From Ornithinimicrobium sp. INDO-MA30-4 (GTDB lineage: Bacteria > Actinomycetota > Actinomycetes > Actinomycetales > Dermatophilaceae), in assembly GCF_021535045.1 (NCBI RefSeq), contig NZ_CP091056.1, forward strand, positions 434,001 through 498,000: a stretch of 64,000 bases of DNA, given 5' to 3'. Below the pieces are notes generated by a model, which saw only the letters and a program-made list of their open reading frames with translations, had not been told where the DNA came from and searched no databases. The translations under genes were made by a program, and so were the position numbers. Positions 46,462-56,930 of this stretch are shown one piece after another. Numbering within the stretch: the stretch's first letter is position 1; the number at the start of each line of letters is the position of its first letter.

Positions 46462-47879
46462 ATGGCGCGCTTCACCGAATCTCAAGACGCACAAGTGCTG
46501 CAGGATCTAGCGGCGCGATTGACGCAAGGGCGTCTCGTTTCGTCAGCGGCCATCATGGCCGGGCATAGCCGAGACTTTGCTGACTGGGCAGAATCCGGTG
46601 ATCCGGTGGCGGTCGTTATCGTTGCCCACGCTCACGAGGTCCAAGCCGTTGTGCAGGTATGCCTGGCGCACGGTCGGCCCGTCGTCGCCCGGGGCGCCGG
46701 CACTGGCCTGGCCGGGGCTGCCAATGCTGGCGACGGCTGGGTTGTCATCGCGTTTGAAGAGATGAACCGGATCGTCGAGGTGAATTCACTCGAGCGATAT
46801 GCGGTCGTGCAGCCAGGCGTTATCAGTGACGATCTGCGTCGGGCAGCTGGCGCGCAAGGTCTTTGGTATCCGCCTGATCCGGCTAGCTCGGCCTGGTCGA
46901 CGATCGGGGGCAATGTGGCGACCAACGCGGGTGGCTTGTGTTGTGTTAAATACGGCGTGACTGGCGACTATGTCCTCGAGTTAGAAGTCGTGACTGGCAC
47001 CGGCGATTTGGTGCGAGTCGGTCGCCGCACAGCCAAAGGCGTTGCCGGGTATGACCTCGCCAGCCTGCTGGTGGGCTCGAAGGAACCTGGGGATCATCAC
47101 CGAGATCACCCTGCGACTGCGGCCAAGCCCCAGGCCAGCCAGGGCCATCGTCGGGTTCTTCCCGTCCGTCGGGGCGGCTGGAGAGGAGTGCGCGCGGTCG
47201 CTGAGGCAGGCATTACGCCGTCCACTTTGAACTCATGGACCGGCACGTCATCGCCGCGGTCGAGGCCATGACCCCGATGGGCGTCGACGCGGGGGTCGCG
47301 GCGCTGCTGCTGGCCAAGGTCGATGATGCGGGCGTCGAGGGCGACGAGACCGCGCAGGCCGTCGTCACATGTTTCCGCCAGGCGGGCGCGACCTGGGCTG
47401 ACCTCTCCAACGACCCGGCCGAAGCCGAAGCGCTATTTGCGGCTCGGCGCCTGTCGCATACAGCCTTGGAGCGCTTGGGAACGGTGCTTTCTGAAGATGT
47501 CTGCGTGCCCAAATCTTCTTTGCCTGCCATGTTGGTCGCCGTTGAATCGATCGCCAAGAAGCACGATATTTTGATCGCCACGGTGGCGCACGCCGGAGAT
47601 GGCAATCTGCATCCCTTGCTGATCACGCCCCCAGGTGACGAGCCTGCTCAGGCACGCGCGCAAGTTGCCTTCGCAGAGTTGATGACGAAAGCCATCGCGT
47701 TGGGCGGGACCATCACGGGCGAACATGGGATCGGGTTGTTGAAACGCGATGGGCTCCTTGAAGAGTTGAGCGACCCGGTCGTTTCGATGCATCGACAGAT
47801 CAAGAATGCTCTTGACCCGGCAGGCATCCTGAACCCAGGGAAGGTGCTGGGTCCGGGTGAAGTCGATAGCCCGGCGTGA
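46462..47879 (+). CDS. FAD-linked oxidase (glycolate/D-lactate dehydrogenase family; frameshifted)
   Basis: This is a GlcD-type flavoprotein oxidising a 2-hydroxy acid. Start ATG 46462 (MARFTESQDAQVLQDLAARL). The FAD-binding PCMH domain shows VVARGAGTGLAGAANAG and SAWSTIGGNVATNAGGLCCV, then VAGYDLASLLVGS. Frameshifts near 47090 and 47215 flank IITEITLRLRPSPRPARAIV. The C-terminal domain has VAHAGDGNLHPLL and ITGEHGIGLLKRDGL, ending DPAGILNPGKVL. Corrected length is about 472 aa. Exact substrate cannot be decided. Confidence 0.9.
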
Positions 47880-47891
47880 TGGACTAGGGCC

Positions 47892-48341
47892 ATGAAGCGA
47901 CCGCTAGCCCTCATCGCCGTGTCCACTGCTCTGGCTCTCTCAGCCTGCTCCAGCGAGAGCGCTACCACCATTGCCCAGAACGACGCCGGGACAACGTCGA
48001 GCCCGGGGAGCGGCGCTGTCGACTCCAGCCAGCAGTTTCCAGACGTCCTCGAAGTTGAGGCGACAACCTCGGGCGAGTCGGCCTCGTTCGCCGTCACCAT
48101 CTCATCGCCCTATGACACTCCCGAGCGGTATGCGGATGGTTGGCGGGTGCTGGATCAAGACGGCGAAGTTCTCGGTGAGCACACGTTGGGTCACGACCAC
48201 GCCAGCGAGCAGACCTTCACCCGCACGCAGTCTGGAGTCGACATTCCCGAGGGGACAACCAGCCTGACGATTGAGGGCCGAGACCAGGAGTTCGGCTATG
48301 GGGGAGAGGTTGTGACTCTCGACTGGCCGATCTCCGGCTGA
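47892..48341 (+). CDS. Small secreted lipoprotein
   Basis: Signal peptide MKRPLALIAVSTALALSACS with lipobox LSAC is followed by a Ser/Thr/Gly linker and a beta-rich domain (ASFAVTISSPYDTPERYADG, TSLTIEGRDQEFGYGGEVVT). It is intact at 149 aa and lies 12 bases after the oxidase, so it may be cotranscribed. The repeated pattern resembles an Ig-like or copper-chaperone-like beta fold, but no family is recognised. His residues cluster in LGEHTLGHDHASEQ, a possible metal site. Confidence 0.75.
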   Translation: MKRPLALIAVSTALALSACSSESATTIAQNDAGTTSSPGSGAVDSSQQFPDVLEVEATTSGESASFAVTISSPYDTPERYADGWRVLDQDGEVLGEHTLGHDHASEQTFTRTQSGVDIPEGTTSLTIEGRDQEFGYGGEVVTLDWPISG

Positions 48342-48497
48342 CTATTTGCTCCGCGTGTCGCGATCACTTCTCCGTAACAGTTGTGACACGAGGGGTCTAT
48401 GTGGCAATCTGAGGGCAGCAGTATCGCGACGCGTAGATCGTGGTGTCGGCTAGGTGAGGCCGTTGGGGAAGACGTCCCTCAAACCTAGGAGGCCAGG

Positions 48498-49012
48498 ATG
48501 TCCGTTGTGATGCCGCGAGTTGTGACTCGCGGGGTGGTGTTCATTCACTCCACCCCGACTGCGCTGTGCCCGCATATTGCGTGGGCACTGGAAGGCGTCC
48601 TGGATACCCGGGTCGCTCTTGACTGGACCCCGCAGCCTGCCCAAAACGGTGGAATGCGCACCGAGTTTTCGTGGACCGGTGAGCAGGGGACAGGTGCACA
48701 ACTTGCCAGCGCCATGCGCGGCTGGGACGGCCTTCGTTATGAGGTCGTCGAGGAAGCCAGCCGCGGGGCCGATGGTGCCCGGTGGGTGCACACCCCGCTT
48801 TGGGGATTCACCACGCCCGGTTGTCAGCCAACGGTGACGTTGTCATCAATGAAGACCGGGTGCGCAGCATGATGGCCAGTGCCGGTGGCCAATGGGGCAC
48901 CTTCTCTGCAGAAATGGACGTCGCTCTTGGCTCGGCCTGGGATGCCGAGCTTGAGCACTTCCGCTACGCCGGTGAGGGCGCACCCGTGAAGTGGCTCCAC
49001 AAGGTCGGCTAG
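48498..49012 (+). CDS. DUF3145 family protein (one frameshift)
   Basis: This is a conserved actinobacterial protein of unknown function. Start ATG 48498 (MSVVMPRVVTRGVVFIHSTP). Characteristic stretches are CPHIAWALEGVLDTRVALDW, MRTEFSWTGEQGTGAQLASA and, after a break near 48800, ALGIHHARLSANGDVVINED and FRYAGEGAPVKWLHKVG. Corrected length is about 171 aa, normal. The 156 bases upstream contain no gene and probably the promoter. Confidence 0.9.
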
Positions 49013-49035
49013 TCCGGGCGTCAACTCAGAATTGC

Positions 49036-50131
49036 TTAGCGGTGCATTGAACTCACGAGTTCGTGCACCGCAAGCATGTGGTCTGCAGATGCTTCCCACG
49101 TAAAGTGCTCAGCCTGATCTCGCGCCGCGGTGCGCGCTGCAGGATCGTTCAGGAGCGCCGTGATGGCATCAGCGAAGGCGCCCGGGTGGGACCGCGCTGC
49201 CAATCCTCCTTCACCGACCACTTCGCCCAAAGCCCCCTCGACGGGACAGACGGTAGGGACCCCACAGGCAAGTGCTTCGAGTGCGGCCAGACCAAACGTC
49301 TCGACTGGCCCTGGAGCAATCGCGGCATCGGCCAACGTCATCTGATGAGCCAGTTCTGCCCGGTCGGTGATGTAGGCATGGAACTTAATCGGCAGATCCT
49401 GCGCCATGCCAATCAGCTCGTCGCGCATGGGCCCATGACCCAAAACAGTCATCTCCACGTCGTGGCCGCGTTGCAGCAGGACCTCCATTGTCTTAATCGA
49501 CAACTGGGGGTTTTTTCGGGCGACAACCGGCCGCAGTGAATGATGTGCGCGGGTCGACCATCAAGCGGGGGTCGGGGCGCCCCGGGGCGAAGGTTTCTAA
49601 ATCCACCCCGAGCGGGACGACCTCGGCGGGCACTCCCATCCGGTGAAACTCCTGAGCAGAGTATTCGCTGGGGGCCACGATCATGTCGTATGCCTTTGCG
49701 CTACGCCCGTTCACCACATTCGCGAGGAAGTGGGCAGGCTTGGCCGGCACCGGCGTGCGTCGGTCCATGATGCCCGTCAGGTTTTCGTGGCTGATCATGA
49801 TCGATCCAACGCCGTTCTTACGCGCCCAAGCTCCCGTCCAGCGCAAGGTGGACCGATCTGAGACCTCGATGGAGTCGGGCTGCAAGCGATCAAGCAGTGC
49901 AGTGATCTCTGAGCGCTTCCAGATCAGGGAGTAGCCGCTTGAGCCCACTGGCAGGGCGCCGACGCGATAAATCTTTCCCTGGGGCTCCTCCGACTCGGGC
50001 TCACCCGGTCCCGGGATCACCAGTGAAACTTGGTGCCCGCGTGCGCGATAGACCTGCCCCCATTCGCGCAGGGCAGTCTTGATCCCGCCGGAGGTCGGGC
50101 TGACGAAGTTGGCAATTCGAACAATATGCAT
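49036..50131 (-). CDS. Family 4 glycosyltransferase (one frameshift)
   Basis: This is a GT-B fold glycosyltransferase, likely building a mannosyl lipid or similar envelope glycan. Start ATG 50131 gives MHIVRIANFVSPTSGGIKTA with the glycine-rich acceptor loop. The donor domain contains IAPGPVETFGLAALEALACG (E-x7-E motif) and CPVEGALGEVVGEGGLAARS. A base is missing near 49510 in the GGRLSPEKNPQLS region. Corrected length is about 365 aa. It converges on DUF3145; the substrate is unknown. Confidence 0.88.
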
Positions 50132-50194
50132 AGCCCCGCCAACCTATCGGTTGACGGGGCTATCCGGCTGTCACGGACGACTAGAGATTCGTCA

Positions 50195-51650
50195 CTATAG
50201 CGGGATGTTGCCGTGCTTTCCGCGCAATTGCGGAGCATCCAAAATCGCCTTCGCTAGTGCAGAGCGGGTCTTCTTGGGCGCAACGATCTCGTCGATAACG
50301 CCGATTTCGACGGCTCGTGGCAAGCCGCCCGTCATCTTGGCATGGCTTTCAGCCAATTCGGCCTCTGCTGCTGCGCGCTCCTCAACAGGAACTTCAGCCA
50401 GCTTGCGGCGGTGCAAGATGCGAATCGCGGCAACGTGTCCCATCACTGCAATCTCGGCGGTGGGCCAAGCGAAGACTCGCGAGGCACCCAACGAGCGGGC
50501 GTTCATCGCGATATAAGCACCGCCATACGTCTTGCGCGTCACCAGAGTCACGCGCGGCACGACAGCTTCGGCAAAGGCGTGCAGCAGTTTGGCGCCGCGA
50601 CGCACCACGCCATCCCATTCCTGGCCAACACCGGGCAGATAGCCGGGCACATCGACCAAGACGATAAGTGGCACCCCGAAGGCATCACACATCCGAACGA
50701 AGCGTGCGGCCTTCTCAGCCGAGATGGAGTCCAAGCAGCCACCAAGGCGCATCGGGTTGTTGGCAATGACACCAACGGTGCGTCCACCGAATCGACCCAA
50801 GGTGGTCACGATGTTCGGTGCCCACTTCGGGAAGAGCTCGACGGCCTCAGAGTTCTTGTCCAAGACGTTTTCGACGAGGGGTGCACGTCATACGCGCGCT
50901 TTGCCGACTCAGGGAAGGTCGAGGCCAGGTCGCGGTCCTTGACCTTGTCCACCTTCAACTCGCCCTGGCTCGCCAGCAGGTTGCACAACACGCGGCCCTG
51001 CTCGTAGGCGTCGTCGGTCGTCTGGGTGACCACGTGGACGACGCCGGAGCGGCGTCCGTGCGGCTCTGGGCCACCGAGGCGCAACGCATCGACTGATTCG
51101 CCGGTGACCGAGCGGACCACGTCCGGACCGGTCACAAAGACACGACCATCGGGCCCCAAGACCACGATGTCCGTCAGTGCAGGACCGTATGCGGCGCCAC
51201 CAGCGGCTGCACCAATCACGACCGAGATCTGCGGGATAACACCGGAAGACCGCGTCATGATGGCGAAGACTTCGCCGACGGCGTGCAGCGAGACAACGCC
51301 TTCAGCCAACCGAGCGCCACCGGAGTGCCACAGCCCGACGATCGGGACCTGCTCCTCGAGCGCCCGCTCATAGGCGCGCACGATGACTTTGCAGCCTTCG
51401 ACGCCCATGGCGCCACCTTGGATGGTGGCATCGGAGCAGAAGGTCACAACGCGCGTGCCCTTGACGGTGCCAACGGCGGCTAGAAAGCCGGACATGTCCT
51501 CATCGCTGATGAGTTCAACCGTGCCGTCGTCATAGAACGTCTCGAGGCGCTTGCGCGGGTAGCGCGGATCGTCTTCGCGTGGCGGCTTCACCTTGGCGCT
51601 GGCCGCGGCCGAAGCCTGCGACGAAGCAGCCGAGGGGAGTGGACACTCAT
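50195..51650 (-). CDS. accD: Acyl-CoA carboxylase carboxyltransferase (AccD-type) subunit (two frameshifts)
   Basis: This subunit transfers the carboxyl group from biotin to acetyl- or propionyl-CoA. The likely start is ATG 51650, overlapping the fabF stop: MSVHSPSAASSQASAAASAK once a missing C near 51633 is restored. Crotonase-fold motifs are GLWHSGGARLAEGVVSLHAV and VVIGAAAGGAAYGPALTDIV in the N-half, and VLVDVPGYLPGVGQEWDGVV and ARSLGASRVFAWPTAEIAVM in the C-half. A second break lies near 50885. Corrected length is about 485 aa. Placement after fabF suggests it supplies malonyl-CoA. Confidence 0.9.
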
Positions 51651-52899
51651 CAGACGCTCCGGAAGGTGAGAGCGACGTTGGCGCCGCCGAAGCCGAAGGA
51701 GTTGTTCAACGCTGCGATGTCTCCGTCCGGCAAAGCACGTGCTTCACCGGTGACGACGTCGAGGTTGATCTCAGGGTCCTTGTCGACCAAGTTGATCGCG
51801 GCCGGAACGGTGCGGTGATAAACGCTCAACACGGTGATCAGGGCTTCGAGAGCGCCAGCAGCACCCAGCAAGTGTCCAGTCATTGACTTGGTTGCCGTCA
51901 CCGGAATGGTGGGAGCCAAATCACCGAACGCTCGGTTGATTGCCTTGGTCTCGGCCAGATCGCCCACTGGGGTTGAGGTGGCGTGTGCGTTGATGTGCTT
52001 GACGTCGCTCAACTGCAGGCCACCGTCTTCGACAGCCTCGACCATGGCGCGGGCAGCGCCCTCACCATTGGGCTCACCTGCGGTGATGTGGTACGCGTCC
52101 GACGACATACCGACACCGGAAAGGTAGGCGTAGATCCGGGCTCCACGCGCCAACGCGTGCTCTTCAGACTCCAGCACCATCATTGCCGCGCCTTCGCCCA
52201 TGACGAAGCCATCGCGGTTGACGTCGTAGGGGCGAGAAGCAGCGGTTGGATCGTCGTTGCGAGTCGACAGCGCCTTCATCTGGGAGAAAGCGGCCAGCGG
52301 CAGTGGGTGCATTGCTGCCTCAGTGCCACCGGCGACCATGACATCTGCGCGACCGTCCCGAATCATCTTGGCGGCCATGCCCATACCCTCAGCGCCACTA
52401 GCGCACGCGCTCACGGGGCAGTGCGCACCGGCACGTGCGGACAGGTCGAGGAGACCGCAGCGGCGGGGCCGTTGGGCATCAGCATGGGCACAGCAAGCGG
52501 GAAGACGCGGCGGGGGCCCTTTTCTTTCAGGACGTCCCACTGGTCGAGCAGCGTCCAGACGCCACCGATGCCGGTGCCGATAGCGACGCCGAAGCGCTCC
52601 TGGTCGACGTTCTCAATGCCGGCGTCAGCCCACGCTTCGCGCGAAGCGATGAGGGCATACTGGCCAGCGGGGTCATTGCGGCGAACCTCGACCTTAGGCA
52701 GCACTTCGCTGGGCTTGGTCTGCAGAGTGGCGGCAAAAGTAACGGGCAGCTCGTATTCATCGAGCCATTCCTGAGGCAACGGACGTGCGCCGGAGCGCCC
52801 CGCCAAAATCGATTCCCAGGTTTCGGTCATGGTGCCGCCCACGGGGGTTGTTGCACCCAACCCGGTGACGACTACGCGACGCTCACTATTGGCGGACAT
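51650..52899 (-). CDS. fabF: 3-oxoacyl-[ACP] synthase II FabF (frameshifted)
   Basis: This is the elongating condensing enzyme of type II fatty-acid synthesis. Start ATG 52899 gives MSANSERRVVVTGLGATTPV. The Cys-His-His catalytic set is PVSACASGAEGMG, NAHATSTPVGDLAE and TKSMTGHLLGAAG, with NNSFGFGGANV near the end. The frame breaks near 52460 in the AAAVS...LDLSARAGAHC region. Corrected length is about 416 aa. It is separated from acpP by a 120-base gap with a hairpin. Confidence 0.93.
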
Positions 52900-52966
52900 T
52901 CTGTGGCTCCTCAGCAATTACGAGTTCAGACCTAGGCAGTGCAGTGGCGGTGGGGACCGCCAAGGC

Positions 52967-53007
52967 CCGGTATGCGGCACTGCCCGGGGGCGTGCGCGGC
53001 ATACCGG
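52967..53007 (-). promoter_or_regulatory. Intercistronic hairpin between acpP and fabF
   Basis: Perfect 9-nt arms ccggtatgc (52967-52975) and gcataccgg (52999-53007) flank a GC-rich loop just downstream of acpP. It could stabilise acpP mRNA or partly terminate, giving the high ACP dosage that fatty-acid synthesis needs. Confidence 0.7.
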
Positions 53008-53019
53008 ACCGAAAGTGGA

Positions 53020-53268
53020 TCAGCCCTGGTTCGAGTTGATGAAGTTGACGGCATCGCGGACGTGGGTCAGGTTCTTGACCTCGTCGTCCGGGATGCGAAC
53101 GCCGAACTTGTCCTCAGCGTTGACGACGATGGTCATCATCGACAGCGAGTCAATGTCGAGGTCCTCGGTGAAGGACTTGTCCATCTCGACTGCGTCGGTC
53201 TCAACGCCGGTCTCTTCGTTGACGATCTCGGCCAGGCCGGCGAGGATTTCGTTTTCGTTCAGTGCCAT
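53020..53268 (-). CDS. acpP: Acyl carrier protein
   Basis: ACP carries growing acyl chains on a phosphopantetheine arm. The start ATG 53268 is preceded by a ggagaaac-like site; it reads MALNENEILAGLAEIVNEET. The attachment Ser is in DLDIDSLSMMTIVVNAEDKF. The intact gene encodes 82 aa, strongly acidic as expected, between fabH and fabF. Confidence 0.96.
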   Translation of the reverse strand: MALNENEILAGLAEIVNEETGVETDAVEMDKSFTEDLDIDSLSMMTIVVNAEDKFGVRIPDDEVKNLTHVRDAVNFINSNQG

Positions 53269-53337
53269 GGTGTTTCTCCTTGGTGTTGTCGGCTTGAGGC
53301 TGACCCGGGATACCCGCCGGGCCACGGGAGGGTGTGG

Positions 53338-54378
53338 TTACGGCATGACGACGACTTGAGCGGCATAGGCCAACCCAGCGCCGAAACCGATCTGCAGGGC
53401 AAGGCCACCCGAAGGGACGTCGCCTGCTTGGAGCATCCGGTGCATAGCCAGCGGCACCGAAGCTGCTGAAGTGTTGCCCGTCGTGGCGATGTCGCGGGCA
53501 ACCGGGACGTCTTCTGGCAACTTCATCGCCTTGACCATCGCATCGGAGATACGCATATTGGCCTGGTGTGGCACGAAGGCATCGAGTTGGTCTGGCGTGA
53601 CGCCAGAGGCCTCTAGGGTCTTTTTGGCTATCGGCGCGATCGAGAAGACGGCCCAGCGGAAGACCGACTGACCCTTCATCTCGATGTAAGGCCAACGAGG
53701 AGTCAAGCCAGACTCGGGGTTCTCAATCGCTTCGCGCAGGTTGAGCCAGGAGTCCTTTGGACGATGTTGTCCCACTTCTCACCGTCCGAGCCATACAGCG
53801 TCGGGCCAATGCCCGGGAAGTCGCTGGGTCCTACGACAGCCGCGCCTGCTCCGTCAGCAAAGATGAAGGCACTGCCGCGATCGTGTGGATCCACGAAGTC
53901 TGAGAGCTTTTCAACCCCGACGACGAGAACATGCTTGGCACTACCGGAGCGGACCATGTCGTTGGCCATCGAAATGCCGTAGCAGTAGCCAGCGCAGGCT
54001 GCCGAAAGGTCGAGGGCGCCGGGGCTTGAAATGCCCAACCGAATGGCCAAGAGGGAGCGGCCGCAGGGTTTGGTACGGGTGGCTGATCGTCGCGAACAGG
54101 ATGAAGTCAATGTCGTCGGCAGTGACACCGGCTTGCTCCATGGCTTGCAGGCTGGCGGCCTCGGACATGTCGATGATCGACTCGTCTGGGGCGGCAAAGC
54201 GACGCTCAATGATTCCAGTGCGCTGCTGGATCCACTCATCTGAGGAGTCGATGTTCTCGCAGATTTCGGCGTTGCTGACCACACGCTCGGGGCGGTAACT
54301 GCCCAAACCGTGGATGCGAGCGTGCTGGACCGCGGGCGGAATGGTGAGAGCGGGCTGGTTGGGCTTGGGCGTGCTCAT
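53338..54378 (-). CDS. fabH: 3-oxoacyl-[ACP] synthase III FabH (two frameshifts)
   Basis: FabH starts fatty-acid synthesis by condensing acyl-CoA with malonyl-ACP. Start ATG 54378 gives MSTPKPNQPALTIPPAVQHA, then RTGIIERRFAAPDESIIDMS. The catalytic Cys lies in LDLSAACAGYCYGISMANDM; the His and Asn lie in DAFVPHQANMRISDAMVKAM and ATTGNTSAASVPLAMHRMLQ. Breaks lie near 54070 and 53765. Corrected length is about 346 aa. The start overlaps the fabD stop. Confidence 0.93.
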
Positions 54379-55553
54379 TCGGAATCCTCCGTGGGGTGCA
54401 AACGCAGCAGTGGTTGGCCGGGGGCGACTGGGTCGCCGGGCTCGGCTAGCCATTCAGTGACGTGGCCCGGGTGCAAAGCCTTGACCTCGTGCACATCGCG
54501 ACGGCCTTCGATGCGGCCGATGACATCGCCTGGTGCGACCGTGTCGCCGACAGCGACGACGTGCTGCAGCATTCCCTTTCGGGAGAGACGATCAGGCGCC
54601 AGGTGGGGCTCTCGGCTTCGTCCTCGTCCGAGGAGTGCTCGCGGATCATCCGGTGTGCTTCATCAAGCTGATCGGGGGTCTTCAACGCCAGGAGTTCAAC
54701 GCCAGGCATGGCCCTCTTGGCCAGGCCAGCCAAGGTTCCCGCCGGCGGAATCTCAATGAGGCCGGTCACGCCCAGATCAGCGAAGGTCTGCATGCACAGG
54801 TCCCAACGGACCGGGCTGGAAACCTGGCTAACCAGTCGACGCAGGACCTCGCGGCCCTCCTGCACGACGTTGCCGTCGGCGTTCGAGACCAGTTTGGTGG
54901 GGGTCGTGCACCGAAATTGCTCGTGCGTAGCGGCCGAGGGTGTCGACTGCTGGGGCCATGTGCTCGGTGTGGAAGGCGCCTGCAACCGGCAACGGGATGA
55001 CTCGTGCCTTGGCGGGTGGGTTGTCCTTCAGCGCGGCCAACTGCTCGTGCGTGCCAGCGGCAACGACTTGTCCGGCGGCGTTCATGTTGGCTGGCGTCAG
55101 ACCGTGCTGCGCGATGGCGGCCGCAACCTCGTCGGCGTCTCCGCCCACGACTGCAGACATACCGGTGGGGCGGGCAGCGCTGGCTTCAGCCATACCGCGG
55201 CCACGCTCTCGCACAAACACCATGGCCTGCTCGGCGCTCAACACACCTGCGGCTGAGGCGGCGGTGATTTCGCCGACCGAGTGACCGGCGCCAACTCCGA
55301 CTGCGCGGAAGCCGTCGGCCGGGTGCTGGAAGAGCGCGAGCAGCGAGATGAGTCCTGAGCCAACAATCAGTGGCTGGGCCACTGCAGTGTCTTTGATCGT
55401 CGCAGCGTCGGAAGTGGTCCCGTGTGCGACCAAGTCCATTGAGGCCACAGCGGAGAGCCACTCCATGCGATCACGGAAACCGGGCAGTTCAAGCCAAGGG
55501 GCGAGGAAGCCGGGAGTCTGGGAGCCCTGTCCGGGCGCAACAATTGCTAGCAC
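54375..55553 (-). CDS. fabD: Malonyl-CoA:ACP transacylase FabD with C-terminal biotinyl-like domain (two frameshifts)
   Basis: FabD loads malonyl groups onto ACP. A GTG at 55553 gives LAIVAPGQGSQTPGFLAPWL. The nucleophile motif is VGAGHSVGEITAASA and the catalytic His is in GAFHTEHMAP. Frameshifts lie near 54925 and 54577. The second, a lost G in an AGGG run, hides a fused C-terminal domain: WRLIVSPERG, then VVAVGDTVAPGDVIGRIEGR, VHEVKALHPGHVTEWLAEPG, DPVAPGQPLLRLHP. This is a biotinyl/lipoyl hammerhead pattern, but the lysine-bearing MKM turn is replaced by GRRDVHEV. Corrected length is about 392 aa, against about 300 for plain FabD. Confidence 0.87.
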
Positions 55554-55648
55554 GTGTTCCACTCTGCCGGGTGAAAGTCTCCACATGTGTCAACGATGCC
55601 GACCAGATACGCCGGTGGTGTTTGTAGGGATCCTACAAAAGGGGCAGG

Positions 55649-56850
55649 TTACTGGCGAGGACGACTGCTCATTGTGTCGCGCCACACACTGGAACGCTGC
55701 TCGCTAAGTAGACCCAGCGACAAGGCCATCTGCGCGACCCAGGCGCCACGCGACGAAGTCAGGTCCACGTCGACGATGTCGTCAATCCGGCGCAGGCGAT
55801 ATCGCACCGTGTTGGGGTGCACAAAGAGGAGGCGACCAGTTGCCTCCAGCGCACCACCCGTCTCAATAAATGCCTGCGCAGTTTCCAGCAACGACGAGCC
55901 TTCATCGCGCAGCGGCTTGTAGACGCGATCTACCAAAGTTCGCCTGGCGGGGGCTTCTCCGAGCAGCGCGCGTTCGGGGAGCAATTCGTCGGCGCTGACC
56001 GGTCGCGGCGCTTGCGGCCAGGCATGGACGGCGTCGAGCCCAGACAAAGCCGCGCGCGCTGAACGGCCGGCCGCAAAGAGGTGGGGGACAACAGGTCCGA
56101 TGACGACCGGGCCCTCCCCAAAATTGGGGGCCAAGACGGTGGCGTGCGCTAGCGGGTCGGTTGTTCGGCCTAGGACACAGATCAATCGATTGCCTTGCAC
56201 CGCCGTCAATGCCTCAATACCTGCGCGCCGAGCCGCCTGCCGGATTGCCACCAAGACAGTGCCAGCGTTGGAAGAACCCACAGGTCGGGGCGCTGTGCCC
56301 GCGAGCACAGCCACCGAAGTGACATCCGACCACTCCAACTCGGCGGCTCGGCTACGCAGCGTGTCGTCGGCTTCACCGCGGACCACCGCGTGGACGACGA
56401 GAGATTCAAGTCGCGCGTCCCAAGCGCCGCGAGATTCGGCGACCGAGGCATAGATGGTGGCAGTGGCGAAGGCGACCTCCCGCGAATAGCGCAAGACACC
56501 TTCACGCAATTGCGCCTGATCTTCAACATCAGCCAACAGCGCGACATGGTCCTCAACAGTGTCCACGGTCGTGCGCACGAGATCGAGAGTCTGGCTCAGG
56601 CTGATCTTTGGGCCAACTCGCGTGGGGCCGTGCCGAAGATGTCGGAGGCAATCGTCGGCTGATCGGCTCCACTTCGATACCACGAAAGAAATGCCGCCAC
56701 CCCAGCCTGGGCGACAAGTGAAACCCACGAGCGGTCCTCGGCAGAAAGCTCTCGATACCAAGCGAGATCGGCCTCCATCCGCTGAGCCGCTGCGGTGGCC
56801 ACGGTGCCAGCGTGGCGGGCAGGCAAGTCACGCGGATGGTCGGCAGGCAT
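55649..56850 (-). CDS. fasR: PucR-type transcriptional regulator, FasR-like (one frameshift)
   Basis: In Streptomyces a PucR-like activator, FasR, sits upstream of fabD-fabH-acpP-fabF and drives them; this gene has the same position and type. Start ATG 56850 gives MPADHPRDLPARHAGTVATA. The frame breaks near 56610 (ending TAPRELAQ) and resumes SQTLDLVRTTVDTVEDHVAL. The C-terminal PucR helix-turn-helix is GALEATGRLLFVHPNTVRYR, LRRIDDIVDVDL. Corrected length is about 400 aa. Confidence 0.85.
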
Positions 56851-56930
56851 GGGGTCAACTCTAGTCCCCATCGGTGCTGTCGTGGGCGGCTGCAGTTGTG
56901 CCAGATTCACAATGAAGGTGTGATGGGGGA

